A program made the translations under genes and the position numbers. From the NCBI GenBank assembly GCA_040357565.1, contig JBDODJ010000197.1: 20,665 nt of DNA. The stretch is one strand, 5' to 3'. This document shows positions 12,434 to 20,665 of the stretch, piece by piece. Position 1 is the stretch's first letter, and each line of letters opens with the position of its first letter. The notes below the pieces were generated by a model. That model had not been told where the DNA came from. It saw only the letters and a program-made list of their open reading frames with translations, and did no database searches. The DNA comes from Cercozoa sp. M6MM (lineage: Eukaryota > Endomyxa: Ascetosporea).

Positions 12434-12895
12434 GCCAAGCCAAAGGATTAAAAATGTGAGAAAACAATCTCGTTGCACATCAGTCATCAATCATCATACC
12501 TTTCCTGCTTGGCACGCGCGAAAGCAGGCGCCCTAACGTTCTAGCGCAACCTTGCACGCGTCGCACGTACACACGCTCTCTGTTGTGCCAGCCTGCGGCA
12601 CTGGGGCAATCCAATCTCGGTTTGGCTGTAGCCATCGCTGTTCCGGTTCGGTAGTTCACCCGATAGTCCGAGGGCACGACGAGTAGACACAAGGTGTTCC
12701 TCAGAAGGCTTAGCGGTAACTTCGGAAAATGGGGGATCTGCGCACTGGATGCCAAGTGACGCGACTTTGCGACATCGACGACGCAGAAGGTATTCCTCAA
12801 GACACCGCTGCGTCTTTCAGCTGTTCGACTACAGTAGTGATTCGGGATTTGTGTCAAAATTTAGGCGAAAGCGAAGAGTTCTGGTCAAAGCACGT

Positions 12896-13891
12896 ATGTC
12901 ATTGAAGTACAAAGTCATCGTGCTCGGCGACTGTGGCGTGTAACAAAATGATTTTCTCATTTTCTGGAGTGGGAGCCTAACAGACTCGTGACTGGACAGA
13001 GGCAAAACCTCCGTGCTATCGCGTTTTGTGAACGATTCGTTCGATCAGAACTACTGCAGCACCATTGGGCTGGACTACCTCAGTCGCACGCTGTTCCTTC
13101 CCGAGTGCGTTTTCTTCAGTCATTCCAGCGAAACTGATTTTGGGGTTTCTTTCGGTACCTAGTGGTGAAGACACGATCAACATTAGCTTTAACTTGTGGG
13201 ACACTGCCGGTCAAGAGAGGTACTTATTTGAGTGCTAATACAATAGTATGCAAAGCATGCCATGAGATGTTGTGCAAAGATATCGATCGCTAGTACCGAC
13301 ATACCTGGTACAGATGATATCGATCGCTTTTGCGGACACAATGAGACTAAGTGACTTTACGCACTGGCAGAGGGATGCAGCGATGGCTCTGCTCGTGTGC
13401 GACTTGACGAATGCAAGGACGCTGGAGTCGTTGCAGTCGTGGCTGCAAGACGTCGTTGACAGTGTAAGTTCAAACATGAATAGCCATCAGTTGGCAGTTG
13501 ATTTCAGTGCTACTGTTTCATTTAGGCACCCGACACAGTTCTGCTCTTTGTGGTGGGCAACAAGTGCGATCTCGACGAAGCGAGCGAAGTGAGCATCGAG
13601 ATGCTCGAGCAGTTTGCCCAAGACGCCCAGAAGCAACACCAACTACATCGAGTGCCAGAAGTGGTACGTTTTACCGTGCAGCGAATACTGTAGCTTTGAC
13701 TTGAGGTGCCAAATGAAATTCTGTAGGTTCTCTGCAGTGCCAAAACGGGAAAGGGCGTCAATGAGATGTTTGAGCACGCAGCCGCCATTCTCTTTAAAAA
13801 CAAAAAGAAGGGCGCACGCACCAAGCAGTCGTCATCCACGGTGATTAGGATTAAGGGCGGCGACAATGAAGGCTCTACCTGCGCGTGTTAA
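12896..13891 (+). CDS. Rab family small GTPase, Rab6-like
   Basis: Membrane-traffic GTPase. Seven exons: 12896-12939, 13000-13104, 13163-13219, 13280-13307, 13371-13463, 13526-13663 and 13727-13891; 209 aa, with all phases consistent. P-loop GDCGVGKTS (residues 11-19), switch I YCSTIGLDYLSRT, switch II WDTAGQERYRSLVPTYLRD, guanine-specificity NKCD and SAKTG, and a C-terminal CAC that fits double geranylgeranylation (CXC type). TIGLDYLS and YRSLVPTYLRD resemble Rab6 (TIGIDFLS, FRSLIPSYIRD), and Rab6 also ends in CXC; a Golgi role is inferred from that. A small acidic insert (EDGEDT) lengthens the loop between strands 2 and 3. Start chosen at 12896 because the family's first strand, KYKVIVLGD, follows at once; an in-frame ATG at 12749 would add 49 Arg-rich residues. 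Subfamily is moderately sure, Rab class very sure. Confidence 0.95.
13279..13328 (+). repeat. 13-bp direct repeat across a Rab exon and its following intron
   Basis: GATATCGATCGCT occurs at 13279-13291 (acceptor G plus start of the 28-nt exon 4) and again at 13316-13328, early in the next intron (13308-13370). Weaker similarity continues past the exact match, so about 19 of 28 exon bases agree. Confidence 0.7.
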
Positions 13892-14380
13892 GTTTACAGT
13901 GGGTACAGCTGCGAATCTCAATCGAATATTCAACCGTCAATTCCGACTGTCCGTCAGCAGCAGACTAGTATTGCTGTGTGCTTAGATGACCACTGGACAT
14001 TGAGTCCGCGCAGTGCGTGAATTCATGGACCCAACCAGTTTGACCGAGTTAATGTGTCGCATGCGCGCTCGACTACACTCGGACTTCACTCGAATTTTGA
14101 CAAGGACCTACTCTGATTAACCCGAGAGAAACTGCCTGACTGTTTTACGAGCGATGTGGGCATGCTATCTCGAGTGATACTCGTTCCTTTGCTCGCAAAC
14201 ACTGACGTTCGGCAGTTGTACCCGGTACACTGACAGTAAAGCAGAGTTCGATCGAATTCGACAGATTTATTTGCGGCATTTTAGTTTCTCGCCAGTGTCG
14301 CTAGTCACTCGCAGATTGTCGTCACACCACTGGACGCAGTGTGTGCCGGTGCGCAGGTGCTGTCGCAGTGTCATTTCGAC
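13892..14380 (+). other. Gap between the Rab gene and the coiled-coil gene
   Basis: 489 nt between genes in the same direction: the 3' UTR of the Rab gene plus the 5' region of the next gene. I see no convincing open frame, RNA gene or repeat. The next gene may begin upstream of the start I chose, through a further exon that I cannot recognise. Confidence 0.4.
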
Positions 14381-16070
14381 ATGTGCAGTGACATCGAGAC
14401 AGCCTCACATGTGGCGATGAAGTGCCAACGGGCAGCTGCACGACAGCTGCAACTCGAAGCACAGGAAGCAACCACGACACTTCTCGGGTCAAAGCAACAG
14501 CCACAAAATGTTCCAGTCTTTCCAACACCAGAAGCAGCGGCAGAAATTGAGGAAGTGCAACTGCCTCGAAGACGTCGACTGAAAGAACAGGTCAAACAAA
14601 AGGAAGAAGAGATGTCGATTTTACAAGAAACTGGAGGAGTTGCTGTACGTGAAGTTTCGAGTCATAAATGAGCACCAGTACTATAAACACAGTATGAAAA
14701 CATCCACTCTCTGTCTTTTGCTGACGGACAGACGCCAGGCGAGACTGCAAGACAAGAGCTTCGACGAAGAAGAGCGAAACAGCGAAAAGAAGAGCTTCGA
14801 CCAGAAGAAGAGGAGGAAATAACGGAAGAGGAAATTGCGTTGGAGCGAAGTCGGCGGACTCCAGTTCCTGGGCACACGGAACGAGAAGCCAAAACCACGG
14901 AAGAAGTGCAGCTTCGAAGGAAACGCTTGGAACGTCAGGTCGCTCTCGTCGCAGGCGAAGCTGAAACTCTAAATGATCACCGAGAGGAAGTTGTGGGACT
15001 GAGACGTTTCAGAGGCAGGCGAAACAAAGGGCGCAGAATGCCTCTACGACGACACGGAAGAATGAACCGACAGGCAAAGACTCAACGAGTCGATATGGAT
15101 CGTCACCACCGACTGAAAGAGTTCCACCGTCAGCGCAGTTATCCGCTAGAGCCGCCTCCTTCGCGGACTCTCGCAAAAGCAGCACGGCACCGTAGACATG
15201 TAAGACTGTTCAGTTTTTCCAGGTGCTCAAGCTGTTACTCTCCGTCTGGAACCGCAAGTTCAGAAAGAACAAAGAGCAGCCATGCAACGACTCGAGGAAG
15301 AAAGGCAAGTGCTCGCTGCGTTTCACGAAAAACCAGAGTCTGTGCCACTGAGCCGACATAGAGTGCGACGACCACAGTCTGTACATGTGGCACCGTCGTC
15401 ACACTCACTGCAGGTGCTCCAGCAATACAGGGAGATCCAGCAGGCTTGCTCGGCAATCACGAGATCAAACGGGCGGGTGATCACGCTTCCTTCACCGGTA
15501 TTTGCACAATACGGTCCGTTGTCTTTTATCATACTAATGTATGATATGGTAACTCTTGAATTTAGGAAAACACGGGTGCATACAAAGGACTGGTGCTTTT
15601 GGGAACGATCGAAGACGGAACAGACTTTTCGTTGCAGCGACTGCTGCCTTCAAATCAGCGAAAGCAGCTGCGCGAACTCGTTGGATCCTTCAGTTTTAAT
15701 GAGGACAAGTTCATTGCATCTGGCGGAATTTTCGCACGTCTCGTCGCCTTGTTTCTCGATGCCACAGCACCCAGACGACGCTTGCACGTCGACCCATGTC
15801 GTCAAGGGAATCCCAGGTTCGAATTCCTCAACTTTCGCTACGTCGCCGACAGGCCTTTGGTGGCCGCGAATGTACAATAGTTTTACTGGTACAGCTTTGA
15901 TCACTTGAAAACTCCGCCAGGCTGCCGAGTACGCTCCTGTCGCGCCCGATCTGACGAACGAACGCGTCCCGCAACTTCGGTCCTTCTTGATCTTTGGCAG
16001 AGGCTACTCGAGTCGCTGGGCACTCGCCAATCGTGTGGTGGACATTTTGCCTCTGTGTGACGAAGAATGA
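14381..16070 (+). CDS. Unrecognised Arg/Glu-rich coiled-coil protein
   Basis: No family recognised. Likely exons 14381-14644, 14732-15191, 15223-15497, 15566-15871 and 15921-16070, giving about 484 aa. Residues 1-240 are highly charged and helical, with two related blocks (EEVQLPRRRRLKEQV in exon 1 and EEVQLRRKRLERQV in exon 2). A basic linker follows, then EEERQVLAAFHEKPESVPLS. The C-terminal part looks like a small folded domain: YKGLVLLGTIEDGTDFSLQR, LLPSNQRKQLRELVGSF, NEDKFIASGGIFARLVALFL and finally LRSFLIFGRGYSSRWALANR. No signal peptide or membrane segment. The junction 15191/15223 is the weak point: the frame needs an intron of only 31 nt. The start is uncertain because no homologue guides it. 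The OMS1-like gene begins 132 nt downstream in the same direction. Confidence 0.6.
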
Positions 16071-16202
16071 AATTTACACTGAGAAAGTTATTAGGATAGC
16101 AGAAAGATGATAAAAAAGTAGTCACCGGCGAAAAAACTGCATCGCCTGCGCAACACATTGTCTTTATTGCGTTACAACTGTGAGCAAAGGTGTGCGCGCA
16201 CC

Positions 16203-17920
16203 ATGTCAAACCACTTTAAGCTGTTCACGCGCACCGCCGGCCTCTTTCTGGGCGGCATGGGTGAGATTGATTTTCGGTATTTTCCGGGGCAACGAGTATC
16301 GTGCTGTGTCGATGGTGTGCCGCAGGTCTCGCGGCGGCTGGCGTCGGTGCCTTCTACGTGAGTAACTCGGCTTTCTGTGTTTTTTCTTTTGCAGTTGGGT
16401 AACCGCCCTTCGGTGCTCACAGTGTGGCCCGAGAAGGCACCGCGCAATCGCTTCGAACGCGAGGGTACCTTTGCTCCACAGCAGTTTCTCGAAATCTACG
16501 ATCGCGTGGCCGAGATTTACGACAAAGAGGTGAATTTAATGAATGCCTTTTAAGTATTTTTTGTTTCCGTGCGGATTAAAAAAAAACTAGGTCCTCGCGG
16601 AGGAGCGAAAAATTGGCGCGTCCGAACTGCGTCGGCGGATGATGTCGTACGTGGGCGACAGTGACTCAGTGCTCGAGGTAGCTGCCGGTACTGGACGCAA
16701 CAACGTGCTGTACCCGGAGACAGCGAACGTGCTGCTCACGGATGCAAGTCGCGAGATGCTTCGCCTGCTTCGCAACTGTAGATTCCGACCTTGATTTTGA
16801 TCCACCTATATTTCGCTTTGTCGCTTGCTTTTACGCCGATTTCACTTGACTTGACTTGATTTCACTTGCCTGCATTCGATTTGACTGCAGTTTCACGTCT
16901 GATATGTTGCATGTGATTGCAGCGACCTTGTTCCGCAAGAATCTTCGCGTGGCACAGCTCGACGTTTCAAGTGAGGAAGCGACGCGGCAGTTTGCCGAAC
17001 GAGCGCGTAACGGCGAGTTCGACCGGCATGCCATCGTGCAGGACGACAGTGGTAGATACTGTTGGAGTAGTGTCTCAATGATGTAAGCTTGGTAAACTTG
17101 GTAGAGAGAGAACAGAGAGAGTCGCCGTTCCGTGAGTTCGACTGCGTGGTGTCGAGTTTCCTGCTGTGCTCGGTGGCCAATCCGCAGCAAGCACTCGACA
17201 ACGCCGTGTCGCTTTGCAGACCGGGTGGTCGACTGCTCTTTTTGGAGCACGGTCGCAGCGGCAGCGCCTGGTCGCTCGTGCGCTCCGTGCTGGACCAGAT
17301 CCTCGATCGACGTGCCGTTGCACACGCGCGTCAGTGGGGCTGCTGTACCCTCCTTCTCTTCTGTCTATCTGTGTATCTATTCATCTTTCTATCTATCTAT
17401 CTGTCTATCTATTTATCTGTCTGTCTATCTATCTATCTGTCTGTCTCCTCTGTCTATCTGCCTATCTATATATGTATATATATATATATATATCCATATA
17501 ACTATCTACATATGTATCTATGTACACGTATACATATCTAATATACATCTATTATATATATCTAATATATAAATATGTATCTATGTGTGTGTGTATCATT
17601 CTATCTCTATGCCGTTTGGTGTATTTGTCAATGTGCATGTCTGTGAGGACACAGGGTTCAACAGGGACGTCGCCGACCTTCTGCGCAAGCACCCGCAACT
17701 CAGAGTCGACGAGTACCAGCAGTGCTGGTTTGGCCATGTGCACATGGTACGACGGCACTGCCCACCCTCCCCCTCCTGTGTGTCTCTGTTGAAGTGCTGT
17801 GTCTTGTGTCTGGCCTCTGCACAGGTCGTCGCCACCAAGGTAGACCCGTCGGCTAGCCACTCCGCCTCCCGCGCGGAGCCGGTTGAACCAACTAAGAATG
17901 TAGATAACGTAACTGAGTAA
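16203..17920 (+). CDS. OMS1: OMS1-like membrane-anchored SAM-dependent methyltransferase
   Basis: Class I SAM methyltransferase resembling yeast Oms1, a mitochondrial inner-membrane protein. Eight exons: 16203-16260, 16326-16357, 16395-16529, 16591-16777, 16923-17051, 17105-17344, 17655-17746 and 17825-17920; 322 aa, phases consistent. One hydrophobic segment lies at about residues 10-31 (GLFLGGMGLAAAGVGAFYLG) after a short basic N-terminus, which fits an inner-membrane anchor. EIYDRVAEIYDKE leads into SAM motif I VLEVAAGTGRN (102-112), then NVLLTDASREML, FDCVVSSFLLCSVANPQQAL, PGGRLLFLEHGRS and the family-typical LDRRAVAHARQWGCWFNRDV. The C-terminus FGHVHMVVATKV ends the fold, followed by a short variable tail. 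Known members are linked to quinone or respiratory-complex biology; the substrate here is unknown. The acceptor at 17104 is chosen over a nearby CAG because only it keeps the frame. Confidence 0.85.
17345..17654 (+). repeat. CTAT/CTGT microsatellite intron of the OMS1-like gene
   Basis: The 310-nt intron is filled by (CTAT)n mixed with CTGT from about 17361 to 17470, then (TA)n and further ATCTA/ATATA words to about 17580. It is the longest intron of this gene; the others are about 37-145 nt. Confidence 0.85.
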
Positions 17921-18056
17921 CGTCAGTTTCCGCACGGTATCCTAACCTAGAGCGATCAAAACTCGACTGAAAAACTGATGTTTCCTCGGCATGCACGCAC
18001 GGCAATCGAATTATGTTTTGCCATGTCGGCAATTCTTGGCCCCCGGCCTGTGACCC

Positions 18057-20665
18057 ATGGCCCTCAGAGCTGGTGTGGGGGAACTACATATTGTACTACT
18101 GACTGAAGGTGAACGTTGACCGACGGCGAAATTCGTCGCGTTTTGCTTTCGACCCAGTCGGGTACCGTAAAACTGAGTTTGAAGCTTTGCGCTCGGTCAG
18201 CGCAGTTCAGTTTTGAAGCGGAGCTTGGACACGGACTTTCGTTTTTCGCACGAGTCACTGCTGCACCTAGCGTCGGCACGTGCTCGGCCGTCCTGACGCT
18301 GGATTTGGGAATTTACGTGCCTGTGTAGGTATCTAAGGCCACTTTTGACTCTCCTGTGATGCTAGCGGGAGCCTCGTCGCCCCAGAGACACGAGTCACGA
18401 GTCTCTCGTCGCACTTCGTCGCTTTATCGTATTTTTTACTGCCTTTGAGCAGTTTCAGGAACTCAAAATGCCCAGTTTCTTCGCGTGAATTTTAGTGCTT
18501 CGATCAACGTTGGAACCGACGCCAGAGAATCGCTTTAAGCAAAGCGTGTGGCGTCGCTTCTGCGACGCGGTGCTGTTTAAGTGGCATCTTCGATACATTT
18601 TGCAGCTGCATGCAATAACACTTATCAGTTTTATCGTCATCGTTGCTCTGAACGCCCTCCTTGCTTTCGCTTCGCTACTGTCCGACGAAGCATTGCGGCA
18701 TCGTTTGTCGAATGGAAGGAGCGATTTCTGGGTTCTCACGGTGCTGTAACTTTTGTGTGACTAACTTTGGTGAACATGAATAGTTTACAGGCCACGATGA
18801 CGTCAGGTTGTCTCGCTGTGATGACCTTAGGTACAGCTTACGATGACATCAAGCGTCTCATAAAGGATGCTAGCGACTCACGCAAAACGCACTTTCTCCT
18901 CTTGTACAAACAACCTTTTTCATTGCCTTTCCTCAAATCCATCTGCACCAGATGGCAGCTCACGTGCGCGCGAAACGCAGGCCGATTGGCAGACCATGCA
19001 TTCCAGAGGTGCCGACGGCGACGCCGAAGCGAAGAAGCGCACCCCCTCGAAGAAGAAGAAGAAGAGGAGGAGGAGGAGGAAGAGCCAAGCAGCTTTGTGT
19101 CCGCGTGGCTGTTCAGCGACACTGTAGCCCACGACTGCGCAACTCTGGCCCTCTTTGTCGCACCAGTGGTTGGCTCCTTCCCTCCGTTTCTTTCGTTCTT
19201 TATCACAATGAAAATGCTGTCTTGGACATGCACAGCTCACGGCGATCCCGGTCTTTGTGATCACTCGACACATGCCAAAAGTGTACACGGCGGCTTGGTT
19301 GGCCAGTGTTGCGACGTCGGTAGCGTTCTTCTTTCTCCCGTGGCTGCTCCAGCGCTTGACTGATCGCATACGGACGCCTCACAAGCTGCGCTGGATTTTT
19401 CGGCCTTTTCTTCCGATGCCGACAGACTTAAGCGAGACCAACCAGTCCATTGAGATGGTTGTGGCGACTTCAAATACACTCGAGAGTGCCGCTACCGCCG
19501 ACGCAACTGAGACTGAAGTGAGTACCTCTGCCAATGAGGAAGCGCCCGAAGACGCAATGTTCCTTCGTCCACCTCGACGAGTTGTCATTCGTTCGCGAGT
19601 CGCGTGCGGTATCCCAGTTTTGTCTTGTGCCTTGACGTTCGAGCATGTGTCCTTGATACAGGCATCGCTACTTTGTTCGTGCCCCTCGTTGTGTTGTCTC
19701 TGGCAACACACTGGTAATACACTTGCAGTAGTTCATTATACGAACATCAGTTTTGATGATCTTTCCCGCAGGTGGCTTGCCTCATGGTTGCACGCACTCA
19801 GTGTGACGTTACTGTACAGTAAGAACGTTCACGTCTTGACTTTGGCGTGTATCTAGCTGAAAGTATGTCCTGTAGTTTGGAGCACGACTGCTTTGGCACG
19901 CGAATTGCAGCTGTACATCTTGCAGACTCCGGGTATTCAATACAGTTGAATAACTGAAACTGTATATTTAAGTTTATATGTTCAACTGGCTACAGCCCAA
20001 GAGAAGGTGTGCGGTTTTCGGCACGCAGCTTTCATGCTGGCAGCCTGCGTGTGCTTCATCTTTTTCATCGCACTGGCGATTCCGCCCGAGAACAGTCGTC
20101 GTCAAGAGACTGACGAAGACAGTACTCAGCTGAAGATGCCGTCGGAGCCGCACTTTGACTACCTGAAGGGCACCTTTCCCGGTCACAGTTTCTGCCAGTT
20201 GAGGTGAAACAGCTTGTGGGCTCATAACTTGTAGTACCGGTTGGTTCCTCCGAATTGTAATCCTTAGATGGAACAAACTGAGTGCGGCCGAAATGGCACT
20301 CCTGTCGGTGCTGAGTTACGGCGATCGAGGTGCAAGGAGGCACGTGCACAGTTCCAAACGTTTCGGCAGCAGCATTAATTTGTGGATGCCGAACTGTGAG
20401 CAAGAGTTCAGTCAGGCCACTTCGCCGATCAAGACACGAATGCGCTGGACTGAGTACTTTCTACAGTTTGCATTTTATTACCATCAGTATAAACATGTGT
20501 ATGACACTGACTTCAGGTACACGTGTCACCACCCGGACGAAACCGCCACATTGACCGTCGTTGCTGTACCAGGGACAAGCAACGCCAAAACCATGCTGCA
20601 CAATGTCGTCACTTTCGGCGACGTTGCACTCCTGCAACTGAACCCACTGCTATATGTACTTCCGT
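18057..20665 (+). CDS. Multi-membrane-segment protein leading into a lipase-class-3-like domain (5' part; runs off the right edge)
   Basis: Confident exons: 18496-18740, 18791-19165, 19236-19608, 19662-19713, 19772-19800, 19876-19932, 19996-20203 and 20268 to the edge; phases agree throughout. The product has about five hydrophobic segments (near LHAITLISFIVIVALNALL, ATLALFVAPLTAIPVFVI, WLASVATSVAFFFLPWLL, IATLFVPLVVLSLATHW and FMLAACVCFIFFIALAI) and an acidic loop with a run of 12 Glu at about 19053-19088. The end, from LSAAEMALLSVLSYGD to ATLTVVAVPGTSNAKTMLHN, resembles the start of a class-3 lipase/alpha-beta-hydrolase fold (compare VVAFRGTSS in that family). The catalytic Ser region would lie beyond the window, so activity cannot be judged. 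The 5' part is uncertain: ATG 18057, exon 18057-18092, then a beta-strand-rich stretch from 18158 (SGTVKLSLKLCARSAQFSFE) that meets an in-frame TAG at 18326 before the frame reopens to 18428. Confidence 0.6.

Larger units (their letters stand above)
12233..12895. promoter_or_regulatory. Shared divergent 5' region of GFAT and the Rab gene
   Basis: 663 nt between divergent start codons. It holds a 14-bp inverted repeat (12315-12359), an E2F-type palindrome (12420-12433), a second GCGCGAAA half-site (12516-12523) and a CCAATC box (12611-12616). An Arg-rich open frame from ATG 12749 joins in frame to the Rab start at 12896. It looks like 5' leader rather than protein, since Rab similarity begins just after 12896. 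Confidence 0.5.

Noticed and set aside
12749-12895. 49-residue Arg-rich N-terminal extension of the Rab protein
   Set aside because: The frame is open, but Rab proteins start just before the first strand, which follows ATG 12896 directly; upstream codons look like non-coding leader.
15816-15827. tRNA T-loop/B-box-like GGTTCGAATTCC
   Set aside because: No matching A-box, acceptor stem or anticodon arm at the right distance, and it lies inside an open exon.
18326-18328. TAG reassigned to an amino acid
   Set aside because: GFAT ends with TAG exactly at the family's conserved C-terminus, and no sure exon in the window contains an in-frame TAG.

Overview
The window is nuclear DNA of a compact, intron-dense, moderately GC-rich unicellular eukaryote. 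Nine protein genes fill about 20 kb, cut by about 70 short GT-AG introns, most of them 45-75 nt. Several gaps between genes are only about 130-300 nt. I see no rRNA, tRNA, CRISPR, prokaryotic operon or transposase. The lineage cannot be named from this sequence alone. The gene set (NUP93, CNOT11, Rab, PP2C, OMS1-like) fits a protist. The MTHFR catalytic domain reads closest to plant and fungal versions, while the glutaminase half of GFAT has the compact, bacterial-like layout also found in some protists.

Layout, left to right: NUP93 (minus, 5' part only); CNOT11 (plus, divergent from NUP93); a PP2C phosphatase with a long acidic, repeat-bearing N-terminus (plus); MTHFR (plus); GFAT (minus, convergent with MTHFR); a Rab6-like GTPase (plus, divergent from GFAT); an unrecognised Arg/Glu-rich coiled-coil protein (plus); an OMS1-like membrane-anchored methyltransferase (plus); and the start of a multi-membrane-segment protein leading into a putative class-3-lipase-like domain that runs off the right edge (plus). 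I rebuilt exon structures by hand. Reading frame and splice phase agree at almost every junction. The exceptions are one junction in the coiled-coil gene and the 5' part of the last gene.

The genes do not form one pathway. They are housekeeping functions: nuclear pore, mRNA deadenylation, signalling, folate/methionine one-carbon metabolism, hexosamine synthesis, vesicle traffic, methylation and lipid/membrane.

The points most worth a second look are these. (1) GFAT's catalytic cysteine is residue 44, behind a mitochondrial-type leader, so processing is needed to free it. (2) MTHFR and CNOT11 are complete-looking but both end before the C-terminal domain usual in their families. (3) Introns of NUP93, PP2C and GFAT carry C-rich TTACCCC-type minisatellites that are always C-rich on the transcribed gene's sense strand. 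(4) A 10-bp palindrome, TCCGCGCGGA, occurs four times, each time inside an intron. (5) The 5' splice sites favour GTAC over the usual GTRAGT. No complete new defence-like or mobile system is evident.
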